A DNA stretch of 53,581 bases from Alkalibacterium sp. 20. GTDB taxonomy: Bacteria > Bacillota > Bacilli > Lactobacillales > Carnobacteriaceae_A. Position numbers and translations under genes: made by a program. The notes below the pieces were generated by a model. That model was not told the origin of the DNA and did no database searches. It was given only the letters and a program-made list of their open reading frames with translations. The stretch covers positions 1-53,581 of the forward strand of contig NZ_LSRN01000018.1 in NCBI RefSeq assembly GCF_001885615.1, in the 5' to 3' direction. This document shows positions 37,857-47,430 of the stretch, piece by piece. Position 1 is the first letter of the stretch. The number at the start of each line of letters is the position of its first letter.

Positions 37857-39083
37857 TTAGTTGATACTTAATTTTAAAGCTTCTAAGTTTTCACGCATGG
37901 CGTCTAAATAACCTAAATCTTTTTCTCGTAATTCTTCAGATAAAATTTCCAAGTCATGTAAGACGGCTGTTTCTGTGTTGGTTTCATTCGCGACTGTTTG
38001 TGCGACAGCAGAATTTCCACCTTGTTGATAGTAAATAACGGGGACATTATTCTCTTCTACGAGCTTTCCAATTTCAGCAATTCGTGATGGGCTCGGTTCA
38101 ATCTCTGTCGATAACCCTCCAATGGCAATCTGAGTTAGATTATATCGACTAGCTATATATCCAAATGCTTGATGTTGTACAACAAATGAACGGTTCTTTG
38201 CATCCATGAATGCTTCTTCATATTCTTTATGCAATTCTTCCAGTTCTTCTATAAATTGCTGCGCATTTTCTGCATAATATGATTCATTATCAGGATCAAT
38301 TTCTATTAGTGCTTCTTCAATCATACGAACTTGGTCCTGAGCCAATACGGGATCTAACCAGATGTGCGGATCTTCTTCATTGTGATCGTCAATATGGATG
38401 CGAGCAACTTCAGACTGGGCGGTTTCATTCCCTTGTGCATCGACAGCAACAGCCTGCACAAAGATGTCTTCATCATCAGTCGTGTATTCAAAGCGATCCT
38501 CGGTCACTCCGTCAATTTGAGTCCAATCTCCGCTCATCTTTTTGGTATACCATCGCCATTCTGCTGTTTCTTCAAATTGGGCACGTAAAGTCAAAGTATC
38601 CCCACTGTGGTAATGACCTGCTACTCCAAGAACAGTAACATCATAAGGAGCAGTACTCACTGATTCAACTGAATCTTCATTTGACGTTTCTTTTGAACTC
38701 GGAGCATCAAAATGTTCTTCAGTATCTAATCCTTCTGATGTGCGAACAATTTTCAGTTCTTTGTTGTCGATCGAATTGAGTAAACTCGTAATCCAAAATT
38801 CCATTTCCTCACTACTATATACAAACATATCAGCATTATTTATTTCTGCTATATTTTGCGCACTCGGCTCATAACTATGCGGATCTGCGCCACTTCCAAC
38901 CATCAATGTAATGTCTGCTTTATCACCTGCCACTTGCTGGGTAAATTCGTAAACGGGATAAAAGGAGGTAACGATTGAAAGCTCTGCATCGGATGTTTCC
39001 CCACTATTACCAGCTGTACAGGCACTTACTATACCTCCGACAAGTAAAATCGGCAGCAGTAAAAAACGTTTTTTATTAATCAT
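37857..39083 (-). CDS. Zinc-binding lipoprotein AdcA/ZnuA type with inserted HYH domain
   Basis: 408 residues. It has a signal peptide with lipobox SAC (C22), then the two-lobed cluster A-I substrate-binding fold: 'IVTSFYPVYEFTQQVAGDKADITLMVGSGADPHSYEPSAQ', 'DPHIWLDPV', 'VQHQAFGYIASRYNL', 'STEIEPSPSRI'. Likely zinc ligands are H69, H240 and the His of VQHQAFGY. Where AdcA proteins carry a short His-rich loop, this one has an inserted domain of about 90 residues (about 147-234) with AGHYHSGDTLTL and EWRWYTKK. The same domain is the body of the lipoprotein encoded just upstream (39204-39734). A Zur box lies 20 bases before the start (39103-39120). AAGGAG precedes the ATG. adcCB follows after a hairpin. 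Confidence 0.93.
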   Translation of the reverse strand: MINKKRFLLLPILLVGGIVSACTAGNSGETSDAELSIVTSFYPVYEFTQQVAGDKADITLMVGSGADPHSYEPSAQNIAEINNADMFVYSSEEMEFWITSLLNSIDNKELKIVRTSEGLDTEEHFDAPSSKETSNEDSVESVSTAPYDVTVLGVAGHYHSGDTLTLRAQFEETAEWRWYTKKMSGDWTQIDGVTEDRFEYTTDDEDIFVQAVAVDAQGNETAQSEVARIHIDDHNEEDPHIWLDPVLAQDQVRMIEEALIEIDPDNESYYAENAQQFIEELEELHKEYEEAFMDAKNRSFVVQHQAFGYIASRYNLTQIAIGGLSTEIEPSPSRIAEIGKLVEENNVPVIYYQQGGNSAVAQTVANETNTETAVLHDLEILSEELREKDLGYLDAMRENLEALKLSIN

Positions 39084-39102
39084 TAGTTGCTCCTTATTTT
39101 TT

Positions 39103-39120
39103 AAATCGTAATCATTACGG
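39103..39120 (-). promoter_or_regulatory. Zur-type operator, box A
   Basis: AAATCGTAATCATTACGG contains a perfect palindrome CGTAATCATTACG (39107-39119). It matches the Bacillus Zur box core TCGTAATnATTACGA and sits just before the zinc-binding lipoprotein gene. Confidence 0.8.
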
Positions 39121-39203
39121 ACTATAAATCAACACATTTCATGGTCATACGTCAAGCTTTGGTTAACAAAAAAAGCGGCAAATAAACTTGCCGCTTTTGA
39201 AAA

Positions 39204-39734
39204 TCAATGATTATCTACTGCTAATTCAATTGGTGTGGATTCTGCATACGGGTTGTTTTCATTATCATAAAGTACCGCGCGAATTTCAACGTTGTCTTCG
39301 GGTGCTTCAATAAAAAACTCATTAGAATTTTGACCTGGGAACACTTCCCATTCAGACTCTTCATCAGCTCTCATGTACCAGTGCCAGTCCTCGTATTCGC
39401 TGTCTTCTGCCATCACTGCAGTCAATTCAACTAATGCTCCAGTATGATAGTGATGGTCCATCCCTTCAATTTCAATTGACTCTCCAGAATCTGCTTCTGA
39501 ATGAGCGTGATCCTCATCGTCATGACCGTGATCGTCTGCTTTTAAATCTTCTTCTGTTTCATCTTCGCCTTCTTCTGCTATTTCACTTGTATCTTCTTCA
39601 ACTACTTCAGTTGTATCTTCTTCTGCTATTTCACTTACATCTTCTTCTACTACTGCTTCCTCAGTTGTATCACAAGCAGCTAAGTACAAACTCAGCAAAG
39701 CCACGCTTGAAAGCTTGATCCATTTTTTATTCAT
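39204..39734 (-). CDS. Acidic, His-rich lipoprotein with stand-alone HYH domain; probable zinc accessory protein
   Basis: 176 residues in three parts: a lipoprotein signal peptide with lipobox LAAC (C21); an acidic linker of four octapeptide units EEDVSEIA, EEDTTEVV, EEDTSEIA, EEGEDETE (30-61) followed by a His/Asp stretch ADDHGHDDEDHAHSE; and a C-terminal domain of about 90 residues with GMDHHYHTGALVEL, DWHWYMR and IRAVLYDNE. That last domain is clearly related to the insert in the neighbouring zinc-binding lipoprotein. The context, the His content and the Zur boxes suggest surface zinc capture or delivery to AdcA; this is inference. I do not recognise a named family. GGAGGAG precedes the ATG at 39734. 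Confidence 0.82.
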   Translation of the reverse strand: MNKKWIKLSSVALLSLYLAACDTTEEAVVEEDVSEIAEEDTTEVVEEDTSEIAEEGEDETEEDLKADDHGHDDEDHAHSEADSGESIEIEGMDHHYHTGALVELTAVMAEDSEYEDWHWYMRADEESEWEVFPGQNSNEFFIEAPEDNVEIRAVLYDNENNPYAESTPIELAVDNH

Positions 39735-39757
39735 AATATCTCTCCTCCAATAAATTT

Positions 39758-39778
39758 AAATCGTAAACGTTACGTTTT
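39758..39778 (-). promoter_or_regulatory. Zur-type operator, box B
   Basis: AAATCGTAAACGTTACGTTT, half-sites CGTAA and TTACG three bases apart, 24 bases before the acidic lipoprotein start. Confidence 0.75.
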
Positions 39779-39993
39779 AGAGAATACCATTCCCTGTTTC
39801 TTCTGTCAATGCCTTTTCTTAATGAGCCAGCATGTCTCTTACCACTCCTTCAGCATACAAGCTGGAAGGATAATATATCGGCCAGTTTCTCCACCTGATA
39901 CTTGTTGACACGCTGACAGCAACAAACGTCTTGAAAGCCTACTTGACCATTTAATCAATTTATTTAAATCATTTCACTTCTTATCCTTTTTAT
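39779..39993 (-). other. Structured gap behind a Zur box; possible small RNA or leader
   Basis: No normal gene is seen. Two stems are visible: CCTTCAGC with GCTGGAAGG (39847-39869, one bulged base) and TTGTTG with CAACAA (39902-39925). On the minus strand a 44-codon frame without a good start runs from 39973 to 39839 and reads ...LIKWSSRLSRRLLLSACQQV... ending ACMLKEW. It could be a short RNA, a long leader for the lipoprotein gene, or the remnant of a gene or mobile element. Confidence 0.45.
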
Positions 39994-40013
39994 AAATCGT
40001 AATCATTACGTTT
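39994..40013 (-). promoter_or_regulatory. Zur-type operator, box C
   Basis: AAATCGTAATCATTACGTTT with the same perfect core as box A. It overlaps the expected start site of the promoter at 40018-40046 and lies 260 bases before the nearest downstream gene. Confidence 0.75.
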
Positions 40014-40017
40014 TATA

Positions 40018-40046
40018 ACTTTAAAGGAATCAGTTTGCTTTGTCAA
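40018..40046 (-). promoter_or_regulatory. Promoter overlapping Zur box C
   Basis: On the minus strand TTGACA (40041-40046), 17 bases, TAAAGT (40018-40023). The -35 is perfect and the -10 weak. Confidence 0.45.
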
Positions 40047-40096
40047 CCTCTTAAACAGATTTTATTTTCCCTACTATTACATTAATGAAAAATAAA

Positions 40097-40133
40097 AAAA
40101 CTTCTGAAAATGAATAGAACTTTTCAGAAGTTT
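40097..40133. terminator. Terminator of the second zinc-binding lipoprotein gene
   Basis: AAACTTCTGAAAA pairs with TTTTCAGAAGTTT, with A/T runs on both sides. It lies about 170 bases beyond the stop at 40303. The stretch between holds no recognised gene; a 37-codon open run without a start (40157-40270, ending FSGLKKIYEEA) may be a remnant. Confidence 0.8.
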
Positions 40134-40302
40134 CTTATTTATGAGTATCTTACATGTTATGCTTCTTCATAAATTTTTTTCAATCCACTGAATATGAATT
40201 CAGCTTTTTTATTGATCCATAATGGAAATTTGAATCTATAAACTATATATATTGCATAGTACCTCTTGCTTTACTTAGACCATCGCCATCAATGTTTCTT
40301 AT

Positions 40303-41319
40303 TTACTGAATACTTTTCTCTAACGCTTCTAGATTCCTTGTCATCGCTTCAATATAACCTTGCTCATTATCCTGTAAATCTTCGGGCAGCAATTCCAAGC
40401 TATATAACTCTGCTATTTCAGTTCCCGTTTCATTTGCGACAGTTTCAGCAATCGCTGAGTTCGCACCTTCCTGATAATAGATCACAGGAATATCATAATC
40501 TTCAACGAGATGATTGATTTCGGCGATGCGTGAAGGACTGACTTCTACCTCGGTCGAAATACCTCCAACTGCCATTTGAATTAAATCATAGCGTCGAGCT
40601 AAGTAACCAAAGGCTTCATGCTGAGTGACAAAACGTCTTTGCGTCGCATTGCTGAAAGCTGCTTCATACCTCTCATTTAATTCTTGTAATTCAGACTGAA
40701 ATTCTTCAGCTCTTTGAGTATAGTCATCCGAACCTTCCGGATCAACTGCGCTGAATGCTTCTCGCATTGTTTCCACTTGGTCCTTAACCAACACAGGGTC
40801 TAGCCAGACATGAGGATCCAGGTTATGAACATCCGTTTCATCTTCTTCGTGACCGTGATCATCTTCTTCATCTTCATGAGTATCCGCTGCTAACGATTCC
40901 ATCAAATCGATAGCCTCTGTTTGTTCAACAACAATGATATCTTCATTATCAAGAGAAGCCAGCATGCTTTCTACCCACGTTTCCATCTCATGACTGCTGA
41001 AAACGAACATATCCGCATCGTTGATCAAGGCGATGTCCTGAGCGCTTGGCTCATAATGATGCACATCTGTGCCGCCAGAGATCATCAGTTCAACCTCAGC
41101 ACTGTCTCCGGCTACGCGCTTCGTAAATTCATATACCGGATAGAAGGTCGTTACCACGGACAATTTTTCTTCTTCATTAGAATTCAAATCTCCAGTTTCT
41201 GTTACATCTGTCGTTTCCTTTGTACCCGCTGCTTCACCATTTCCGGGTGTATCAGCTGAACATGCAGCCAGAGTCGAGAGCGAAAGAAGTGAAATAAGTA
41301 TTTTGTTTATGTTCTTCAT
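40303..41319 (-). CDS. adcA: Zinc ABC transporter substrate-binding lipoprotein AdcA/ZnuA type
   Basis: 338 residues. Signal peptide with lipobox LAAC (C20), then the cluster A-I fold: 'VVTTFYPVYEFTKRVAGDSAEVELMISGGTDVHHYEPSAQ', a His/Asp/Glu loop at about 148-165 (THEDEEDDHGHEEDETDVH) typical of zinc rather than manganese receptors, then 'DPHVWLDPV', 'VTQHEAFGYLARRYDL' and 'STEVEVSPSRIAEI'. Probable ligands are H87 or H88, H170 and the His of TQHEAF. GGAGGG lies 8 bases before the ATG. A long Zur palindrome lies about 20 bases upstream. It is a paralogue of the protein at 37857-39083 with the ordinary loop in place of the HYH domain, and it is transcribed as a single gene. Confidence 0.95.
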   Translation of the reverse strand: MKNINKILISLLSLSTLAACSADTPGNGEAAGTKETTDVTETGDLNSNEEEKLSVVTTFYPVYEFTKRVAGDSAEVELMISGGTDVHHYEPSAQDIALINDADMFVFSSHEMETWVESMLASLDNEDIIVVEQTEAIDLMESLAADTHEDEEDDHGHEEDETDVHNLDPHVWLDPVLVKDQVETMREAFSAVDPEGSDDYTQRAEEFQSELQELNERYEAAFSNATQRRFVTQHEAFGYLARRYDLIQMAVGGISTEVEVSPSRIAEINHLVEDYDIPVIYYQEGANSAIAETVANETGTEIAELYSLELLPEDLQDNEQGYIEAMTRNLEALEKSIQ

Positions 41320-41340
41320 TGTTAAAGCCCTCCATTTCTT

Positions 41341-41361
41341 AAATCGTAATAGTTACGATTT
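41341..41361 (-). promoter_or_regulatory. Zur-type operator, box D
   Basis: The half-sites AAATCGTAA and TTACGATTT are a perfect inverted repeat 3 bases apart, the longest of the four boxes, just before the adcA-like gene. Confidence 0.85.
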
Positions 41362-41409
41362 AAAGGATATCACTTTTCACTACCCACTGTCAAGCTATAA
41401 TTTAATAGA

Positions 41410-42255
41410 TTATAATGTTCGCACTAAATACACTTCTCGACAAAACCCTTTCAACCCGTTAACAATGCGCTTTGCCTTATTTATATTCTGAGTCAAACCA
41501 TAGACGGTCGGTCCAGTTCCACTCATCAAAGCGGTATCCGCACCAAACTGAAGCATTTTTTCTTTCACCTCGATGATCAGAGGGTTTTGTTTGGTCGCCT
41601 GCACTTCCAAAGCGTTACCGGCAAATCGAACAGCTTCTTGAAATGACCTGTTTTCTATTTTTTTCCGCATGGACTGAATATCATAGGTGGGCAAAGTGTT
41701 TATCTCCAAGTCCTTGAAAACCGTCCAACTCGAAATACCTTTTGGCGGTTTCACTAGAATGACCCAAGCTTTTGGGAATCTTACGATCGGTTCAACTATA
41801 TCTCCTCTGCCAGAAACAAAAGCCGTTCGGTCATATACGCAAAAAGGTACGTCTGAACCGATTTTCAAGCCTAAGTGTGCGAGTTGCTCAGTTGTTAGAT
41901 TTAAATTCCACAATCGATTCAAGCCTCTTAGCGTTGCCGCTGCATCGCTGCTCCCTCCACCTAATCCGGCCGCAATAGGAATGTTTTTTTCAATAAAAAT
42001 ATCCACACCTTGATTCACTTGATATGTATCTTTAAGTAGACGAGCTGTCTGATAGACAATATTACGTTCGTCAAGTGGCATAAAGGAACTGTTTGAATCA
42101 AGACTGATTTCATTAGGTTGCAGATTAAAGGTCAGTCGATCCGACAAATCAATCGGGGTCATGATCATTTCCATTTCATGAAACCCGTCTTCTCTTTTTC
42201 GTAATACATTCAAACATAAATTAATTTTGGCTGGGGCTTTTTCATATAGAGACAA
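41410..42255 (-). CDS. ispE: 4-diphosphocytidyl-2-C-methyl-D-erythritol kinase
   Basis: GHMP kinase of the non-mevalonate isoprenoid pathway, supplying precursors of the undecaprenyl carrier used for cell-wall synthesis. 281 residues. Motifs: 'KAPAKINLCLNVLRKREDGFHEME' at the N-terminus, the ATP loop PIAAGLGGGSSDAAATLR near 95-110, and 'ALMSGTGPTVYGL' near the C-terminus. The start is a TTG at 42255 with GGAGG 7 bases upstream; no in-frame ATG is nearby. It follows the veg terminator. In Bacillus purR follows ispE directly; here the zinc locus is inserted. Confidence 0.96.
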   Translation of the reverse strand: MSLYEKAPAKINLCLNVLRKREDGFHEMEMIMTPIDLSDRLTFNLQPNEISLDSNSSFMPLDERNIVYQTARLLKDTYQVNQGVDIFIEKNIPIAAGLGGGSSDAAATLRGLNRLWNLNLTTEQLAHLGLKIGSDVPFCVYDRTAFVSGRGDIVEPIVRFPKAWVILVKPPKGISSWTVFKDLEINTLPTYDIQSMRKKIENRSFQEAVRFAGNALEVQATKQNPLIIEVKEKMLQFGADTALMSGTGPTVYGLTQNINKAKRIVNGLKGFCREVYLVRTL

Positions 42256-42362
42256 TTGACTTCCTCCTCTCCTAGCAGACTCATTTATTCTTATTGTAAA
42301 TCAGTTGGTCCTTTTTTGGAAAAGAAAAGACTACGAATCCAACTTTTTATAATTTTAGACAT

Positions 42363-42399
42363 AAAAAAAGTAGTATAATTTTAAAAATTATACTACTTA
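42363..42399 (-). terminator. veg terminator
   Basis: On the minus strand AAGTAGTATAATTTT pairs with AAATTATACTACTT, then TTTTTT. Confidence 0.92.
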
Positions 42400-42414
42400 C
42401 CAATATTCTTCTGT

Positions 42415-42672
42415 TTAATTTAAAATAAGCCCTGCTTCTTCAAAAAATTCAACTTCGACAGAGTGCGTTAAAACATCTGTGTAGCTATAGGATACTCTTT
42501 CTACTGCGTTTTCTTCCTGATCAAGTTTTACAACAAAAACAGAAGGATATGTTTCTGCTAAAATACCTTTGCGCTCTATCGTCTTTTTTCTTCCAGCTTG
42601 GGCAATCAATTTGATTTCTTTACCAATTTGACTATCCAAAGATTTCTTAATACTCGCTAATGTAGTTGGCAT
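42415..42672 (-). CDS. veg: Veg family protein
   Basis: 85 residues of the Veg (DUF1021) family: '[49 protein letters not shown]', then '[15 protein letters not shown]', the family's two conserved blocks. The fold is a small Sm-like barrel; in Bacillus Veg promotes biofilm gene expression by an unclear route. The frame is open 11 codons further up, but GAGGTGAG 7 bases before the ATG at 42672 sets the start. It has its own extended -10 promoter and terminator, like the strongly expressed Bacillus veg gene. Confidence 0.93.
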   Translation of the reverse strand: MPTTLASIKKSLDSQIGKEIKLIAQAGRKKTIERKGILAETYPSVFVVKLDQEENAVERVSYSYTDVLTHSVEVEFFEEAGLILN

Positions 42673-42703
42673 ATTTCGACTCACCTCACAAAGTAGTAAT
42701 TTC

Positions 42704-42712
42704 ATTATACCA
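42704..42712 (-). promoter_or_regulatory. veg promoter, extended -10
   Basis: On the minus strand TGG-TATAAT, a consensus -10 (42704-42709) with a TGN extension; the -35 is unclear. The transcript would have a leader of about 25-30 bases. Confidence 0.65.
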
Positions 42713-42902
42713 CTAAAAGCCGAAAATTAAAAGCTTATTCGTGAATAATGATAGGTTTCTTTGTGAAGACTAAATTACCATGAGCGTTTAAAAGCCTATA
42801 AAATAAAGATATAGACAGCTGAGATTGATTTTTTTATTATAACTCTTAATTACCTATTTGATATCGTTCGTGTTTCACTGATTTTTCGACTTTTGAACAA
42901 GG

Positions 42903-43799
42903 TCAATTTTCCGATTTAGATAAATCAACGCATGAAAATGCATTGGACAATTTGGCGAATTCTTCGATCGATAAGGTTTCTCCTCGTCTGCCTGGATCGA
43001 TTTGAGCTGTTTCCAGCGCTTCTGTCATCTGCTCTTTCACTTCTTTATCTTTCCCAAAAACGACCTGCAGGTTATTCCATAACGTCTTGCGTCGTTGAAC
43101 AAAGGCAGAGCGAGTCAGTGTGAAAAACAACTGCTCGTCCTCAACATCTATTATACCTTTCTCTTTTTTACTCAACTTGATAATAGCAGAATCAACATTC
43201 GGCTGAGGCATAAAGACTGTTTTTGGAACAGTGAATGCCACTTCGGCATCCATGTAATACTGCACAGCAATCGATAGTGAGCCGTATGCCTTGGTACTTG
43301 GATGAGCTGACAGCCGACTGGCCACTTCTTTCTGCATCATGAGTACCATCCGGTCGATTGGTAAACGAGACTCTAAAAACCTCAAAATAATGGGTGTCGT
43401 GATGTAATAAGGCAAGTTGGCGACAACAACGATCTCTTCAGCATCCTCTAAATGCGATGAGTAGAAATCGCTTAAGTCTACATCAAGTATGTCTGCATGA
43501 ATGATCTCGATATTCGGATACGGAGAAAGTGTGTCTGCTAAAACTGGCAGTAACCGCTCATCGATTTCAACAGCAATCACTTTACCTGCTTGCCTGGCCA
43601 ATTGTTCAGTTAACGCACCGATACCCGGACCCACTTCGATCACAGTGGTCCGTTTGGAAATTTCGCCAGCTTCTACAATTTTTTTGAGTATGTTTGTATC
43701 AATGATAAAATTTTGTCCCAAACTTTTTTTCACTGAAAAGCCATACTTCTGTAGAATTTCTTTTGTACGGTTAGGTGTTGCTATATCTTTAAGATTCAT
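42903..43799 (-). CDS. rsmA: 16S rRNA dimethyladenosine transferase RsmA (KsgA)
   Basis: Dimethylates two adjacent adenosines in the 3' hairpin of 16S rRNA, a late step in small-subunit assembly. 298 residues. SAM-binding motif [16 protein letters not shown], then '[14 protein letters not shown]' and 'ADILDVDL'. The catalytic [10 protein letters not shown] is followed by '[10 protein letters not shown]' and 'QPNVDSAI'. The ATG at 43799 lies within the end of rnmV (11-base overlap), with AAAGGAA 10 bases upstream. The pair rnmV-rsmA is a standard Firmicutes operon. Confidence 0.97.
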   Translation of the reverse strand: MNLKDIATPNRTKEILQKYGFSVKKSLGQNFIIDTNILKKIVEAGEISKRTTVIEVGPGIGALTEQLARQAGKVIAVEIDERLLPVLADTLSPYPNIEIIHADILDVDLSDFYSSHLEDAEEIVVVANLPYYITTPIILRFLESRLPIDRMVLMMQKEVASRLSAHPSTKAYGSLSIAVQYYMDAEVAFTVPKTVFMPQPNVDSAIIKLSKKEKGIIDVEDEQLFFTLTRSAFVQRRKTLWNNLQVVFGKDKEVKEQMTEALETAQIDPGRRGETLSIEEFAKLSNAFSCVDLSKSEN

Positions 43800-44364
43800 C
43801 GTTTAATTGTTCCTTTCGTATCTTCTCTAGAGCTTCTGTAACTTCAGCTTCTGTTATACCAAACATCGTCAGGCGTTTCTTTAATTGTTTACCGTTGGTG
43901 TAACCAATACGCAACTCTTCGCCCAGGGCTTCTCTCAATGCCCGTGCTTTATCTGATCCAATCAGACCGGTCTGCATCAGGAACACTTTGCTCACCGTTT
44001 CTTTCGCATCGATGCGTTCTTCAACGACCTGGTTCAGTGCTTCTCTTATTGTAGCGACCGATGCGTGTTCGATACCAATGCTTTCTTTGGTTTCGCTTTT
44101 GCGGCGTGCCTGATCCTTGGTTATAAAGGCATGCTTCACACCGGGTATATATTGGGAAATGATTTTGCGGATCTTTTCACCCGGTCCATCTGGATCTGTA
44201 AACACGATCACGCCTCTTGTTTCTTGTGCCAATGCGATGCGTTCAAGCGTTTCTTTATTGATCGCCGAACCATTTGTTTCTATCGTATCCGCCTCAACTG
44301 CCAAAGCCAGACGTTTGGTATCGTCTTTGCCTTCGACCACTATGATCTCTTTGATTTTATCCAT
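43789..44364 (-). CDS. rnmV: Ribonuclease M5
   Basis: Matures 5S rRNA by cutting both strands of its precursor. 191 residues with an N-terminal Toprim domain: [12 protein letters not shown] with the catalytic Glu, '[17 protein letters not shown]' with the DxD pair, and '[12 protein letters not shown]'. The C-terminal half ('[37 protein letters not shown]') is typical of RnmV. AAAGGTGAG precedes the ATG at 44364. It lies 12 bases after tatD. Confidence 0.96.
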   Translation of the reverse strand: MDKIKEIIVVEGKDDTKRLALAVEADTIETNGSAINKETLERIALAQETRGVIVFTDPDGPGEKIRKIISQYIPGVKHAFITKDQARRKSETKESIGIEHASVATIREALNQVVEERIDAKETVSKVFLMQTGLIGSDKARALREALGEELRIGYTNGKQLKKRLTMFGITEAEVTEALEKIRKEQLNDES

Positions 44365-44376
44365 GATGTCTCACCT

Positions 44377-45147
44377 TTACTCTTCCAGTCTAAAAAGTCG
44401 TACAGCATTCTGCGTGGTCTGACGGGCAACTTCTTCAAATGGCAAACCTCTTTGTTTGGCCACTTCTTCAGCTACGAATTTAACATAGCTCGGTTCATTG
44501 CGCTTTCCTCTATGAGGCATCGGTGACAGATAAGGGGCATCTGTTTCAACCAGCAGTTTATCAAAAGGGACCTTCTGTGCCACTTCTTTTACTTCAGGTG
44601 CATTCTTAAACGTCACAATACCGTTTAATGAGATATGCATGCCAATATCTAAAAACTTTTCCATCCAGTAGGTATCCAGGTTAAAACTGTGCATGATACC
44701 GCCTGTATCGCCAGCGTGTTCTTCTTTGAGTATTTTGTACGCATCTTCAGTAGCCTCACGGTTATGGATGCTGACGGGCAGGTTCAATTCTTTTGCCACA
44801 CGAATCTGACGTCTGAAGGCATCCTGTTGAACGAGTTTAGGTGCAGTATCCCAATAGTAATCAAGACCCATTTCGCCCATCGCTACGATTTTATCTCCTT
44901 TTAATTGTTCGATCAACTGATTCTCGATTGCATCCGTGTAGGTTGCTGATTCTGTTGGGTGCCATCCAATAATCGAATAGACCCTTTCATAGTCGCGACT
45001 CAGTTCAAGTGATTTTTTAATTGTGTCCGTATCGAAACCAACGACCGCCATGCGACTGACTTGATTGTCCCGCGCGCGCTGTATAGCTTCTGCTTCTTCA
45101 CCTTTAAACTCTTTTACATTGATATGTGTATGTGTGTCGAAAAGCAT
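44377..45147 (-). CDS. TatD family metal-dependent hydrolase (YabD type)
   Basis: 256 residues of the TatD TIM-barrel hydrolase family. The metal ligands are visible as DTHTHIN near the N-terminus, 'MGEMGLDYYWD', 'SIHNREA', 'MHSFN' and 'LVETDAPYLSP'. Members act as 3'-5' DNA/RNA exonucleases or repair nucleases; the precise substrate here is unknown. AAAAGGAG precedes the ATG at 45147. It lies between metG and rnmV, separated from metG by a terminator. Confidence 0.94.
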   Translation of the reverse strand: MLFDTHTHINVKEFKGEEAEAIQRARDNQVSRMAVVGFDTDTIKKSLELSRDYERVYSIIGWHPTESATYTDAIENQLIEQLKGDKIVAMGEMGLDYYWDTAPKLVQQDAFRRQIRVAKELNLPVSIHNREATEDAYKILKEEHAGDTGGIMHSFNLDTYWMEKFLDIGMHISLNGIVTFKNAPEVKEVAQKVPFDKLLVETDAPYLSPMPHRGKRNEPSYVKFVAEEVAKQRGLPFEEVARQTTQNAVRLFRLEE

Positions 45148-45202
45148 AGTTTCTCTCCTTTTAATGTCCTACTTGTCTCATTTAGAATACACCATAAGCA
45201 GA

Positions 45203-45251
45203 AAAATTCCAACAAAGTTGAAAGACACAGCTTCTCTCTTTGTTGGAATTT
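45203..45251 (-). terminator. metG terminator
   Basis: On the minus strand AATTCCAACAAAG, about 21 bases, CTTTGTTGGAATT, then TTTC. Confidence 0.82.
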
Positions 45252-45271
45252 CCGTTTAGCATATTTTCATA

Positions 45272-47377
<2,106 letters not shown>

Positions 47378-47383
47378 CTAACT

Positions 47384-47392
47384 AGTATAGCA
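47384..47392 (-). promoter_or_regulatory. metG promoter, extended -10
   Basis: On the minus strand TGC-TATACT (-10 at 47384-47389). No good -35 is seen. Confidence 0.45.
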
Positions 47393-47430
47393 TAGGAATG
47401 CCAACTGAAAAAGACAGGAATAATTTAGAG

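Noticed and set aside
39100-41365. AdcR-type operators (TTAACYRGTTAA)
   Set aside because: No such sequence was found; all palindromes here are of the Zur type.
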